64,000 nt of DNA. It comes from Chitinophaga sp. Ak27 (GTDB lineage Bacteria; Bacteroidota; Bacteroidia; Chitinophagales; Chitinophagaceae). Of the stretch, positions 54,601-63,187 are shown one piece after another (position 1 is the stretch's first letter; each line of letters opens with the position of its first letter). The stretch is from contig NZ_JABAOB010000011.1 in assembly GCF_012726295.1 (NCBI RefSeq), positions 186,001 through 250,000 of the forward strand, in the 5' to 3' direction. Below the pieces are notes generated by a model, which had not been told where the DNA came from, did no database searches, and was given only the letters and a program-made list of their open reading frames with translations. The position numbers and the translations under genes are program-made.

Positions 54601-54761
54601 CCTACGCCGTTCTCTTCCAACACTTTGCCATGCACGTCTATGAGCAAGGGCGCTTTCGCATGCAGCTGGCTGGCTATTCCCAACAGCAGCGCCAGGGCGG
54701 TGTAAATAATTTTCTGGCGTAGCGCCATGATCTTGAAAGTTACCGTGGAAAACTGTCTCAT
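51648..54761 (-). CDS. SusC/RagA-family TonB-dependent transporter without STN domain
   Basis: 1037 residues: signal peptide (to about 36, QLHAKA), a carboxypeptidase-regulatory-like domain (about 40-120), TonB-box-like KKIDEVVVVGYGT, plug (about 140-255) and a 22-strand-type barrel. Unlike the other two SusC proteins in the window it has no STN domain and no sigma/FecR pair beside it. Control probably rests with another regulator, for which the divergent AraC gene is the best local candidate (inference). Confidence 0.92.
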   Translation of the reverse strand: MRQFSTVTFKIMALRQKIIYTALALLLGIASQLHAKAPLLIDVHGKVLEENGVGVPGVSIKVKNVEKATTTDGDGHFAIKGLPDDAVLIVSYIGYVTQEVKVTAADMVIRLVPQVKKIDEVVVVGYGTTKKSDLTGAVGTVKAETLQERPASSLNQSLSGRVTGVNVSSNSGRPGGRTNIRIRGSSSLSVSNNPLYVIDGVILNPVDLRNGSTPIDYINPNDIASIEVLKDASSTAIYGARGANGVILVTTKRGTSNGGRITYDPDFSIGVLPRKLELLNAKEFLAVEDLAYANAQKYDPVGWATGTKYTDPRKKRTNPKLFDAQGNPLYDTDWQDETFRKAFTQNHQLGFTDGDEKRSIGAFLNYRTQDGLARGSWQDRYAGRVVFDSKIKEWLKIGGTLSYTDQREKQVDQLDGGGITMMRQVLEALPIIPVKYADGSWASNRDYPGMEGGDNPLRVAADRISILHTQTLLGNMFANVHLAPGLELKSTVGVNIINQREDYFAARGMQYISDNGNASVNNNRYNSWQFENYLTYTREFAKVHSLNAMAGVSWQHIDRFENQASTEGFTDSYYKYYNLGAGSSPQPPSSVGTANGLNSYFGRINYGFRNRYLVTFTGRMDGSSKFGRDNQFAFFPSAALAWRVTEENFMKGIAAISNLKLRASYGATGNSEIPAYRALAGLGNYSVIFNGARNSGVGIDRIANPGLQWEKTKQIDFGMELGLFSNRLNLELDLYRRRVDGMLLDAPLPYTTGRDKIFSNVGSMENKGIEFGINSTNIQTDHFSWSTTFNISVNRNKVLALANGDILMGNGVIRVGEPVGSFFGRVTLGTWGSKEADEAKKYNMLPGDIKYKDINSDGIINDLDRVIIGKGIPDGYGTFLNTFQYKAWSLTVDLQFMYGNDVLDRSIHSAEDRQGIANSYKTVLNAWTETNQNTQIAQIRPINAYYTTNNDSHKVTDGSFIRGRNLLLAYVFPSKTVSALKLSRLRVYASVQNFFLVTKFKGYDPEVSNSSSPFDQGLTLYDYPKPRVFMLGLNVGL

Positions 54762-55153
54762 AATAAAAAAATTAACAGGTGAAATTTTATTCCGGATACA
54801 TGATTAAGAAGCGGTTGCTAAGGACAAAAAGGGCACGCAACGGTTGCTACGCCGCTGAACAATAACACGTGTTAGTAAAAAATAAAGGAAGATGATTGCC
54901 CTGCCTATTCGTAAAAGGCCAGGAACTGCTACAGCGGATACTTACATCCCCCAGGGGCCGCCTATCCATTGTATAAAAAGTTAAATAAAGTTTTTTTTGG
55001 TTGACGACTACGTACCAGTGTTTCAATAATTAGATATCCTAACAATATTAAATATCCTTACTAATATTTCCTTATAATATTTTCGCCAAATAAAATAGTA
55101 ATTTACCCCGGGCCTGGTTACCTGCTTTATTATATCAGTGACCGGGGCGTTTG
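54762..55153. other. 392-base gap between the cytochrome-fusion gene and SusC
   Basis: No gene seen. It contains three to four imperfect tandem units of about 18 bases with core TAAATATCCTTA (see the repeat entry) and a long AT-rich stretch. It probably holds the SusC promoter, but I could not assign clear -33 and -7 boxes. Confidence 0.5.
55024..55083. repeat. Imperfect tandem AT-rich repeats upstream of SusC
   Basis: Units begin at 55024, 55043, 55061 and 55075: a CAAT- or TAAT-type start, then AAATATCCTTA-like ends; the last two are truncated. Their location 260-320 bases before the SusC start, just after the upstream stop, suggests regulator binding sites or a decayed repeat. Confidence 0.45.
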
Positions 55154-58100
55154 TTACTTCTTCTCCATGGGATGCTCTTTCAACAGCTCTCCGGGAGAAT
55201 AAAAATCCTTCTTATGTTCTATGGCTTTTCTCACTTGTTTTACTTTCTCAGGAGAAATAGCGGTGGCGGTATTTCCGAATGAATTCCTCACGTAGGTAAG
55301 TACGGCGGCAATTTCTTCATCCTTCAACAAGCTGCCGAAGGGTGTCATGGGCACTTGTCCCGGATATGTTTTGTTGTTGACTGTTATCGGTCCCATAATG
55401 CCTTTCATCACCAGCTTAATCAATCGTTCATCGCTTCCGGTTACCCATCCGGAGCCGGCAAGGGGTGGAAATCCGGAATCGGGAAGCCCTTTACCATCTG
55501 GTTGATGACAGGTCCTACAATATCCTTCAATGGAGTAGATCTTTTGTCCCTGGTTAAACAATGCCAGTTCAGTGCCTTTCAGTTTGGTATTGGCGCCTTC
55601 TTCTTTTTCATCTTTTACATTCTCCCCTTTTAAATGTGCTTCGGCGGTTTCATATGCGTGGATCATCCACTCGTCTAACGGCATTTTTTTGGCGGCGGCT
55701 AAGATAGGAAGACCTTTTTCCCGGCCTATCCATGAAGCGGCTACAATGGCCATCAGGCGTACACGGCTATTTTCGTCCTGTGCTGCCTTCATCAGTAAAT
55801 CTGCCTGGTCTTTTACCTGGTGCCCGGTGTAGCGTACTACTTCCACGGCTGCGGCCCTGGCGTGATAGTCTTTGGCATTCAGTACTTGTTTTAAAAGATC
55901 CTGGTCTACCTTATCCAGTCCCCAGCTCACCCAAAGGCCTTCGAGCAGGTGGTGCTCATACCTGGGATCATTTTTGTCCAGGTTAGCCACCCAGGTTTTC
56001 AGTTTAGCCAATACGTCAGTAACATTGCGTCCTCTCAGCTCCCGCCGGGTTCTGTACCGGGTTCTGTATTCAGGTAGTTTAAGATTGTCCAACAGTTCGT
56101 CTATACTGGCGCCGGCGATATGTGCTGGTTTTACCAGTGGTCTTACCGGATAAGTAATGCGGTATATTCTTCCATGCGAGTGGTCTCTCAGCGGGTCGCG
56201 GGCATTATGTTGCATGTGCCCGATCAAGATGTTATGCCAGTCGATCACGTATAAAGAGCCATCGGGTGCAAACTCCAGGTCTACCGGCCGGAAATTGGGA
56301 TCTTCACTTACCAGCAGATCCATGCGGTGATGACTTTTATAGCCGGTGCCATCGTCCTGGAGCGTATGCTCTTTCGTTCCGAGGAAGCCGATGGTATTAT
56401 TGATGAGAAAGTCGCCTTGCAGCGAGTCTGGAAAATGGCGGCTCGACACGAACTCCAGCCCGGAGGTGGGCCGTACTTTATGTTTTTCTTCAATCAGTTG
56501 TATCGATTTGTGGGTATGCTGGCCATATTTGGGCAGCACTGTTCCCGGAAGCATCCAACGCATATCGGGACTGGATGTTTCGGCAAAAAATGGCTGTCCC
56601 CAATCATCGAAGGCAATGCCCCATGGGTTGGGGATCTGCAGTTGCGCCGTGCGCTCCAGCTTCCGCCGCCGGGGATCAAACCGGTAAAAACCGCCGTTAG
56701 ATCCCCGGATAGTGCCGTAAGAAGTTTCCACATGTGTATGCAGGAAAACGCCTTCACCCGAATAGATGGCGCCGGATGGATCGGCAGTAAAAGCGTGGCT
56801 GCTATGGTGGGTATCATGATCATCAAATCCGCTCAGCAGGATTTCTTCCTTATCTGCTTTATCGTCGCCATCGGTATCCACCAACAATTTAAGGTTGGTT
56901 CCCTGCGCCACATACACACCTTCCGGCGCAATTTCAAAGCCAATAGGCAAGTGCAGGCCCTGGGCGAAAATCGTTTCTTTATCCGCCTTTCCGTCGTTGT
57001 CGGTATCTTCCAGGATAATAATTTTATCATTGGGCTTGGCATCACCTGGTTTATAATGCGGGTAGCTTGGCATTACAGCTACCCATAATCTGCCTTTGTT
57101 ATCGAACGACATCTGCATTGGCTTGGCGAGGGCAGGAAATTGTTCTTCTGAGGCAAACAGTTCCACCTTGTAGCCAGGCGGTACTTTCAGTTTATGGACC
57201 GCTTCCGCCCCAGTGAGATACCGGAGGCTCCCATTTTTGGTATTCGCCGGGTTGTAGTTGGTTTTAACAGGCGGCAATACTTTGGTGTTTTTGTCGGCAG
57301 CTGTGATATCCATTTTCGTTCCTTTGGAAGCGGCCAGCCATACGGCAGTATCCCTGACAGCAGTCATTTCCCGGATCTTTTCTATTTCAGCGGGATAGTT
57401 ATCGGGACCATAGGGATCATACCGGCGGCCAAATACATGTACGCCATTGGGTATCTTGTAGTCATTGAGCCACATCCAGTTCTTTTCTTTTACGGCATCA
57501 TGCACCAGCATCCGATTACTTTCCGCTTTGGGTGCTGCTTTGCCAAAAATCTGGTCCACTAAAAGAAGTCCGAGTTTTTTATAGCCCGCTTCGTTCAGCT
57601 GGGAGCCATCGATGGTTAAAGGTTCCTTCGTTTCTTTGTACCATTGCTGCGTAGGCGTAAAAGCATCGACAAACAAAACCTGGTTGGCTGCAGCTACTTT
57701 CTTCATGGCATCCGTATACAACGCCAGGTTTTCGTTTTCCTTGCCGCCGTCGGGGAGATCATATTTACCGGAGAGATCTTCGAATGCAATGGGTGACACC
57801 AGGACCAGTTGCGGGGCCGAGGCGCCATTATATTTTTGTTTGAGCGTCCATTTTATAAACGCATCCAATTCTGCTTTGTAGTTGTCCAGTCCCTCTTTCC
57901 CTTCAAATGATTCGCTATAGCCGAAAAAGGCGACAATAATATCGGTTTTAAGCCGGGTTAACCATTGATCAGGCATTTCAAAACGGCCCTGGCTGGGGTT
58001 ATCCATAGCTGCGACTTCCTTTGCCAGTTCAGGGCGAAATTTTTCCGCCCCGGGAAATGCCCATGGCGTATTCCTGCCGGCATGTGGCCGGAAGCCAGGC

Positions 58101-58348
58101 GTTTCTCCCCCATCGCACATGTTGCGGATGAGCAGATGGTAGTCGGGATAACGCACATACAGCTCCGTTTCAAAATTATCGTAGTACGTCATTCGCGATC
58201 CCAGGTTGCCTCCGATCAGGGAGATATGTGTTCCTTCGGACACCTGAAGTGGCGCAGGTGCTTTGGACTTACAGGCATCCAGTATGATTATCACCAATAG
58301 GATGGGCATCAACGGTACGCGTGCACCGATTTTAAATACGCTGGGCAT
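55154..58348 (-). CDS. Lipoprotein fusing SGNH hydrolase, beta-propeller, helical repeats and cytochrome c
   Basis: 1064 residues. Signal ends ILDAC with probable lipidated Cys26. Residues about 38-270 are an SGNH/GDSL hydrolase-like domain (HISLIGGNLGSRM opening). About 375-725 are a PVC-type heme-protein-associated six-bladed propeller (GYKVELFASEEQFP; NKGRLWVAV; two EF-like DTDNDGKADK and DTDGDDKADK loops). About 770-920 are HEAT-like helices. About 930-1030 form a cytochrome c with heme motif CRTCH (944-948) and a likely Met ligand at 1001 (PMTPFG). This architecture is known in Planctomycetes and Bacteroidota, and its exact reaction is unsettled. It is likely a periplasm-facing oxidoreductase passing electrons to the respiratory chain. 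It follows the ThuA gene by 39 bases. Confidence 0.85.
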   Translation of the reverse strand: MPSVFKIGARVPLMPILLVIIILDACKSKAPAPLQVSEGTHISLIGGNLGSRMTYYDNFETELYVRYPDYHLLIRNMCDGGETPGFRPHAGRNTPWAFPGAEKFRPELAKEVAAMDNPSQGRFEMPDQWLTRLKTDIIVAFFGYSESFEGKEGLDNYKAELDAFIKWTLKQKYNGASAPQLVLVSPIAFEDLSGKYDLPDGGKENENLALYTDAMKKVAAANQVLFVDAFTPTQQWYKETKEPLTIDGSQLNEAGYKKLGLLLVDQIFGKAAPKAESNRMLVHDAVKEKNWMWLNDYKIPNGVHVFGRRYDPYGPDNYPAEIEKIREMTAVRDTAVWLAASKGTKMDITAADKNTKVLPPVKTNYNPANTKNGSLRYLTGAEAVHKLKVPPGYKVELFASEEQFPALAKPMQMSFDNKGRLWVAVMPSYPHYKPGDAKPNDKIIILEDTDNDGKADKETIFAQGLHLPIGFEIAPEGVYVAQGTNLKLLVDTDGDDKADKEEILLSGFDDHDTHHSSHAFTADPSGAIYSGEGVFLHTHVETSYGTIRGSNGGFYRFDPRRRKLERTAQLQIPNPWGIAFDDWGQPFFAETSSPDMRWMLPGTVLPKYGQHTHKSIQLIEEKHKVRPTSGLEFVSSRHFPDSLQGDFLINNTIGFLGTKEHTLQDDGTGYKSHHRMDLLVSEDPNFRPVDLEFAPDGSLYVIDWHNILIGHMQHNARDPLRDHSHGRIYRITYPVRPLVKPAHIAGASIDELLDNLKLPEYRTRYRTRRELRGRNVTDVLAKLKTWVANLDKNDPRYEHHLLEGLWVSWGLDKVDQDLLKQVLNAKDYHARAAAVEVVRYTGHQVKDQADLLMKAAQDENSRVRLMAIVAASWIGREKGLPILAAAKKMPLDEWMIHAYETAEAHLKGENVKDEKEEGANTKLKGTELALFNQGQKIYSIEGYCRTCHQPDGKGLPDSGFPPLAGSGWVTGSDERLIKLVMKGIMGPITVNNKTYPGQVPMTPFGSLLKDEEIAAVLTYVRNSFGNTATAISPEKVKQVRKAIEHKKDFYSPGELLKEHPMEKK

Positions 58349-58387
58349 CTTAAATAATTTTTACGGGAATCAGGAAACGTTATCTGC

Positions 58388-59245
58388 TTATTTCGCCACT
58401 CGGTAAGGCACCTGTATATCGATTTTTCCTTTCCATTTTCGTGGTACTTTCAATCCCAGTTCATAGTGAATCGCATTGATCACCAATCGCTGGAAGGGCT
58501 CTTGCCTGAAGTCTTCCGGATGGCCCATAGTGGTCATAAACACGCGGCCGCCGAAGCTATTGGTACCTGTCCATGCCACGGGGTTTTCGATGGCGGCTTT
58601 ATCCGGGTTCACGGCCTTTCCCATTAGCAACCAGGTGGAACCTTTTGTGGGGTAGTCTGGTAACACGCGGTATAGCCAGGAACGCACGTGAAAATTTTTA
58701 GCTACGCCTGTCAATATCGGGTTATGAGCCTGTTGGGGGATGATACTTACATCGGTGCTGCTCTCATGTCCGTAGTGCGTATGTTTAGCGGCGCCTCCCC
58801 AACCCGGAGGAGCGTTTAAGGCAAATTCTCCAAAGGCATTCCATTTCTCACTGGTATGTCCCTCCGGAAAGTGGAACGCATGGGTGCTAGTACGGAAGCC
58901 CATCACCGGCTTTCCGCTTTTCAGGTAAGCCTCAATATGGGCCAGCTGCTCCGGCGGCAATCTTCGCCAACGTAAAAAGAAGACGGCCAGGTCTGCTTGG
59001 GCCAGGGCTTCCAGGCCAGGAATATTTTCTTCACTGTTATAATCCGGAGATGCTTTGAGTACGATGGTTTTCATGCCATAATCTTTTTCCAGCGCGGCAG
59101 CTATCAGCGGCAGCGTTTCCTCACTACTGTACTCATGATCACCGGTAACGAAAACCACCAGCGGCTGCTTCTTCGGCGAATACTGTGCAAATAGCAAACC
59201 GGTGGTAGTGATGATCAACAATAAACAAAGGCAAGTTTTTCTCAT
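58388..59245 (-). CDS. ThuA-domain protein, exported
   Basis: 285 residues with a signal peptide (to about 20, LLFAQY). The glutamine-amidotransferase-like ThuA fold is shown by VVFVTGDHEYSSEETLPL, FFLRWRRLP, GFRTSTHAFHFPEGH and the C-terminal GGRVFMTTMGHPEDF. Members occur in trehalose and keto-sugar utilisation clusters; their reaction is not firmly known. It sits between the dehydrogenase (56-base gap) and the cytochrome fusion gene (39-base gap), as in many Bacteroidota and Planctomycetes saccharide-oxidation clusters. Confidence 0.85.
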   Translation of the reverse strand: MRKTCLCLLLIITTTGLLFAQYSPKKQPLVVFVTGDHEYSSEETLPLIAAALEKDYGMKTIVLKASPDYNSEENIPGLEALAQADLAVFFLRWRRLPPEQLAHIEAYLKSGKPVMGFRTSTHAFHFPEGHTSEKWNAFGEFALNAPPGWGGAAKHTHYGHESSTDVSIIPQQAHNPILTGVAKNFHVRSWLYRVLPDYPTKGSTWLLMGKAVNPDKAAIENPVAWTGTNSFGGRVFMTTMGHPEDFRQEPFQRLVINAIHYELGLKVPRKWKGKIDIQVPYRVAK

Positions 59246-59301
59246 TATACAGCGTTTATTGGCTATAGTTTTTTGATACGATGGTCACCCCGTGTTGTTG
59301 G

Positions 59302-60249
59302 TTACAACGCGTGGCGATTATAGATGCTATTGGGATCGGGACTTTTTCCCGTGAGTGCAGCCACTACATTACTGATTGTGAGCTGGCAGATTTTTTTATA
59401 GGTGGCGATAGTAAGACTACCGGCATGCGGCGTAACGATGGCCCTTGGATGTTGTACCACCGGGAGCGACTGCTGGGGCGGTTCTTCCGGCAATACGTCG
59501 GCTGCATACCCACCAATTTTTTGCGTCTGCAATACTTGTAATAAAGCGATATGATCTACGAGGGCTCCCCTTGCCGTATTGATCAACCAGGCATTAGGTT
59601 TCATCAGGCCCAGTTGCTGCGCACCGATGATCCCATTGGTGTCGTTATTGAATGGCAAATGGAGACTCACGACGTCTGAGCGCTGCAACAGTTCGGCTAC
59701 CTCAACCCGTTGGTAGGGCAGGTCATGTGCAGATCGGCTCCAGTATACTACTTCCATTCCAAAGGCTACCCCAAGCCGGGCAACGCGCTGCCCAATATTG
59801 CCCATTCCCAGGATGCCAAGGGTTTTGCCGTTCAGTTCATCCCCGGCATATTGATTGCGCCAGTTCCAGTTGTTTTGCTTTACCTGGGCTACAGATTCAT
59901 ACATATTACGCATGCCCATCAACATCAGGCTCAGCGTGTGTTCTGCCATGGTGGCCGCATTACTGCCCGGCGCATTGATCACTAAAACTTTCCGTGCCGT
60001 GGCGGCAGCCACATCTACATTATCCAGCCCAACGCCGCACCTGGCTACCACCTGCAATTGAGGGCAGGCATCCATCAGGGGTTTGTTGATCAAGCCTTTT
60101 CCCCGCGTGATGATCGCGTGGATGTCGTCGCTTTCCAGCGCTGCTTTCAGGCTTGCCTCATCGTAACCAGTGAATACATTTACAGCTGCCTGAAGCGCCA
60201 TCAAGGCTTCCTCCGCAACTGTTTCCAGCAGCAATACGTTTTTTCTCAT
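59302..60249 (-). CDS. D-2-hydroxyacid dehydrogenase (NAD-dependent)
   Basis: 315 residues, cytoplasmic. Rossmann motif LGILGMGNIG (148-153 core), catalytic Arg227 in NTARGALVD, Glu256 in DVLPEEPP and His275 in TPHAGSLT give the complete active site of the D-isomer-specific family (phosphoglycerate, glyoxylate and hydroxypyruvate reductases). The substrate cannot be read from the sequence. In this operon reduction of a 2-oxo acid made by the neighbouring dehydratase or aldolase chemistry is likely. It starts 3 bases after the VOC gene stop, so it is translationally linked to it. Confidence 0.88.
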   Translation of the reverse strand: MRKNVLLLETVAEEALMALQAAVNVFTGYDEASLKAALESDDIHAIITRGKGLINKPLMDACPQLQVVARCGVGLDNVDVAAATARKVLVINAPGSNAATMAEHTLSLMLMGMRNMYESVAQVKQNNWNWRNQYAGDELNGKTLGILGMGNIGQRVARLGVAFGMEVVYWSRSAHDLPYQRVEVAELLQRSDVVSLHLPFNNDTNGIIGAQQLGLMKPNAWLINTARGALVDHIALLQVLQTQKIGGYAADVLPEEPPQQSLPVVQHPRAIVTPHAGSLTIATYKKICQLTISNVVAALTGKSPDPNSIYNRHAL

Positions 60250-60252
60250 CTG

Positions 60253-60738
60253 TTATTTATGATATAAAGTAGCGTCATCGGATCTGTATCCCCTAAAATC
60301 GTTCCTGTTGGAAACATACAGTCCTTCTTCATACAGCTCGTCTGCCAATATCCGGGGATCGATATCGTCGCCGGGTTTGGAAGAAATTTCCACCAGGTTG
60401 CCTGCAGGATCACGTACAAACATTTGCATAGCGCCATCAGGCAGTTTTCTCACCTTCCCCCAGGGATGAATATCAATCGCATTCAATTCCTTCATACGAA
60501 AGAAAATACTGTTGAAATCATCTACCTGTACGCAGATATGTCCGCGGAAGGAGGTCTTGTCTTCCCATTCGGAAATATGCAGTTGCTGCTCTTCATTAAA
60601 TTTGAAAAACATCACCGGGTAATCAAATCTAAAGGCAGCCAGCGGCGTTAAGCCTAATTCATGCTGATAGAACGCTCCTGCTTTTTCCAGGTTGTCGACG
60701 ATCAGTGTTACGTGGTTAATTTTAAGTGCTTTAGCCAT
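60253..60738 (-). CDS. VOC-superfamily (glyoxalase/dioxygenase fold) protein
   Basis: 161 residues, two beta-alpha-beta-beta-beta halves. Candidate metal ligands are His9 (INHVTLIVDN), His54 (QQLHISEWE), His67 (FRGHICVQVDD) and Glu117 (PAGNLVEISS), so the site looks intact. VOC proteins include lactoylglutathione lyases, extradiol dioxygenases and epimerases. The C-terminal 35 residues beyond the usual fold (DIDPRILADELYEEGLYV) are an extension. Position between the dehydratase-like and dehydrogenase genes suggests an isomerase or lyase step in the pathway. Confidence 0.8.
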   Translation of the reverse strand: MAKALKINHVTLIVDNLEKAGAFYQHELGLTPLAAFRFDYPVMFFKFNEEQQLHISEWEDKTSFRGHICVQVDDFNSIFFRMKELNAIDIHPWGKVRKLPDGAMQMFVRDPAGNLVEISSKPGDDIDPRILADELYEEGLYVSNRNDFRGYRSDDATLYHK

Positions 60739-60768
60739 ACATCGTTATTTTCAGGTACCTCTTCTAAT

Positions 60769-61935
60769 CTAAACTTTCTGTGTAAACTCCCGTACAAAGT
60801 CCCAGTTGGGTGATACGCCTAATCCAGGCGTTGTGGGTGCTGCGATCAGGCCATTGGTCACTGTAATTTGCTCATTCACCAATTCATACATCATCGGGTT
60901 TCCACCCAGAGAAAACTCAATAATAGTAGCCGAAGGTGAGGCAAATGCTACATTCAGCCCTGCCATAAATGAAAATCCCGATCCCCAGCAGTGCGGCGCC
61001 AGCTCTAGTTGATGCACGCTGGCCAGGTGTGCTACCCGTGCAGCCTCTGAAATACCGCCAATGATAGCTGCATCCGGCTGTATCACGTCGATGGCTCTTA
61101 TATCCAACAGTTCCTTGATATCGAAACTGGTGTATTCACTTTCACCTGCAGCGATAGGGATATGGGTCGACGCCCTCACTTCTGCCGTGCCTGTACGGTT
61201 ATCGGGGCTGATGGGTTCTTCAAACCAATAAAGGTTGCAGTCCTGCACGCCGTAGCAAAATTGTTTTGCTTCCGGCACACTGAAAGTACCGTGTGCATCC
61301 GCCATCAGCTTAATGTCTGGTCCCAGGGCCGCTCTTGCTGCTTTTACCCTGTCTATGCTATTTTGTACGGTGTTATCCATTACGCCTACACGCATTTTAA
61401 CGCCTCCAAAACCTTTCTCTACATATCCTTTTAATTGTGCGCCGATATTGTTTGCATCCGCCCAGCCACCGCTGGCATAGGCCGGCATAGCGTCCCGGCA
61501 GGCGCCGCCCAGCAAATCCATTACCGGTACATTCAGCATTTTCCCTTTCAGATCCCACAAGGCAGTATCAATGCCGCTCATGGCAGATACGGTTAATCCT
61601 CTCCTGCCCAGCACCGGGAATTTGCGGCCTCTCGACAAGGCATAATGATCGCGTGTACCATTATACATTTCTTCCCAGAGACGGGTAATATCTTTCACAC
61701 GTTTGCCTATTAAAGAAGGCTTCAATTCGTTTTCTATGCAATTGACAATAGAAGCACATACCCCTGAAGATCCCACCGCCGCTTTGGCTTCTCCAAATCC
61801 CTGGAGCCCATCTTCTGTGGTGATCACTACCAATGTCATATCAAAATTTGCCAGTAAGCCATAGTCTGACGTATGTTGTTTTTCCTTTGGAACGGGACAG
61901 CGTAACCAAAATGCCTCTACATTAGCTATTTTCAT
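60769..61935 (-). CDS. Enolase-superfamily acid-sugar dehydratase (mandelate racemase subgroup)
   Basis: 388 residues. The capping domain (1-125) is followed by a barrel with metal ligands Asp213 (LMADAHG), Glu239 (WFEEP) and Glu265 (AAGESE), the KxR pair Lys180-Arg182 (GGVKMRVG) and the His-Asp dyad Asp288 (IQPDAAIIGG) and His315 (LAPHCWGSG). The His-Asp dyad with KxR-type first motif places it in the mandelate racemase subgroup, which is rich in dehydratases for sugar acids (tartrate, galactonate, rhamnonate and others). The substrate is not determined. It is transcribed from 8 bases after the epimerase-like gene. Confidence 0.88.
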   Translation of the reverse strand: MKIANVEAFWLRCPVPKEKQHTSDYGLLANFDMTLVVITTEDGLQGFGEAKAAVGSSGVCASIVNCIENELKPSLIGKRVKDITRLWEEMYNGTRDHYALSRGRKFPVLGRRGLTVSAMSGIDTALWDLKGKMLNVPVMDLLGGACRDAMPAYASGGWADANNIGAQLKGYVEKGFGGVKMRVGVMDNTVQNSIDRVKAARAALGPDIKLMADAHGTFSVPEAKQFCYGVQDCNLYWFEEPISPDNRTGTAEVRASTHIPIAAGESEYTSFDIKELLDIRAIDVIQPDAAIIGGISEAARVAHLASVHQLELAPHCWGSGFSFMAGLNVAFASPSATIIEFSLGGNPMMYELVNEQITVTNGLIAAPTTPGLGVSPNWDFVREFTQKV

Positions 61936-61943
61936 CTGTTCTT

Positions 61944-62831
61944 TTAAATAAGTTTTGATAATGTATTAAATGACCGGGCCGTCAGCATAGTGTAAAATGC
62001 ATCTGTAACGGAACTGCTGCCATGATCCACCAGGAATTTCGCCTGCTCCGGGGAAAGGTTTTCAGGATTTTCATCTACTGCATCAGGGTAAGGATTAGCC
62101 GGTGTACGATCCAGTGGAGCACAGAATTCTACAGAAAGCACATCGTCGTAACCAATCTCCCTCAACGTTGTTACAATCTTTTCCCAGTTGAGATGCCCCA
62201 TTCCCGGCGCCATCCGGTTGTTGTCCGCCACATGAAAGCCTACCAGTTTCCCTTTGGCTTTCCTGATGGAGGCAAACATATCTTCTTCCTCCATGTTCAT
62301 GTGGAAAGTATCAAGGCAAACGCCACAGTTCGGCCCCACAGCTGCTGCCAGGGCCAACGCCTGTTCCGCCCTGTTGATGAAATAGGTTTCAAACCGGTTG
62401 ATCGGCTCAATGCCTAACAATACGCCAGCAGCTTCGCTATAGCTGTAAACTTCTTTCAGTGCTTCTACCGCCCATTTCCATTCTTCTTCCGGTCTTCCGT
62501 CAGGCACAATTTTGCCAACGGTACCGGGTACCACAGACACCATGTGACCATCGAGCTCCTTTACCATCCTGACTACGTCTTTTACATACTGTATAGACCG
62601 GGCGCGCTGGGCTTCCTCCCTGGCCAGCAGGTTGCGCTCGCCCAGCATCAGTGTTACAGATCCCCAACAGGACAGGCCATGATTTTTCATCAATTTTCTG
62701 ATGTTTTGGGTATCATACTGCTCAGGATTGCCTGCAATTTCCAACCGGGTATATCCAATGCCGGCTACTCGCTGTATAGTTGTTTCAATCGTTTCGGACC
62801 TCATCCAATTGTGTATCGCTAATTCCATCAC
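61944..62831 (-). CDS. Ketose 3-epimerase-like sugar isomerase (TIM barrel)
   Basis: 295 residues in the AP-endonuclease-2-like family. The metal site is complete: Glu142 (GIEPINRFE), Asp174 with His177 (CLDTFHMNMEE), His200 (GFHVADNNR) and Glu235 (LSVEFCAP). These align with the site of D-tagatose and D-psicose 3-epimerases, including the flanking NRFE and DTFHMNxEE segments. The activity is probably epimerisation of a ketose or keto acid at C3. It is the first gene of the catabolic run, opposite the AraC regulator. Confidence 0.85.
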   Translation of the reverse strand: MMELAIHNWMRSETIETTIQRVAGIGYTRLEIAGNPEQYDTQNIRKLMKNHGLSCWGSVTLMLGERNLLAREEAQRARSIQYVKDVVRMVKELDGHMVSVVPGTVGKIVPDGRPEEEWKWAVEALKEVYSYSEAAGVLLGIEPINRFETYFINRAEQALALAAAVGPNCGVCLDTFHMNMEEEDMFASIRKAKGKLVGFHVADNNRMAPGMGHLNWEKIVTTLREIGYDDVLSVEFCAPLDRTPANPYPDAVDENPENLSPEQAKFLVDHGSSSVTDAFYTMLTARSFNTLSKLI

Positions 62832-63091
62832 GTGTCAGGTTTATAAGGTGATTTTAGAATGTATGCAGGTAATACGGCTGTTGAATGACCATTCTCCGGG
62901 AAGAACAGCTGACAGTACAGCGCTATCTGGTTGGATTCATAACGGAAATTTTTATAACTCACTGTTGTTCCACAAACTTATTCAGACTACCGTTGAAATA
63001 AAAGTACTTCATTTGCAGAATATTGATACTATATTTACCATAATTCCAATTTCCACCGTTATAAAATAAATAGTGTACCAAAATCAACGTT
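62832..63091. promoter_or_regulatory. Divergent intergenic region between epimerase and AraC genes
   Basis: 260 bases with no gene. ACCGTT followed by an A/T tract occurs twice as a direct repeat (62989-62994 and 63055-63060), 66 bases apart, which could be regulator sites. TATATTTA at 63030-63037 is close to the Bacteroidota -7 box, but I could not pair it with a well-spaced -33 box, so no promoter is called. Confidence 0.35.
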
Positions 63092-63187
63092 ATGAAAGTT
63101 GCCTACCGACATATCTCTACTCCGGAGAAAAGTACAGCTATGAAAGTGGCTTACCGGCACATCTCAACCCCTGAAGATGCCAGCTTT
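63092..63187 (+). repeat. In-frame 48-base tandem duplication at the AraC gene start
   Basis: Bases 63092-63139 and 63140-63187 each open with the same 12 residues, MKVAYRHISTPE. Eight of the 12 codons differ, all at the third base and all silently. After that the copies diverge (KSTA against DASF). Confidence 0.9.

Noticed and set aside
55105..55140. CCCCGG/CCGGGG inverted pair downstream of the cytochrome-fusion gene as a terminator
   Set aside because: The arms are only 6 bases with a spacer over 20 bases and there is no T run on the minus strand.
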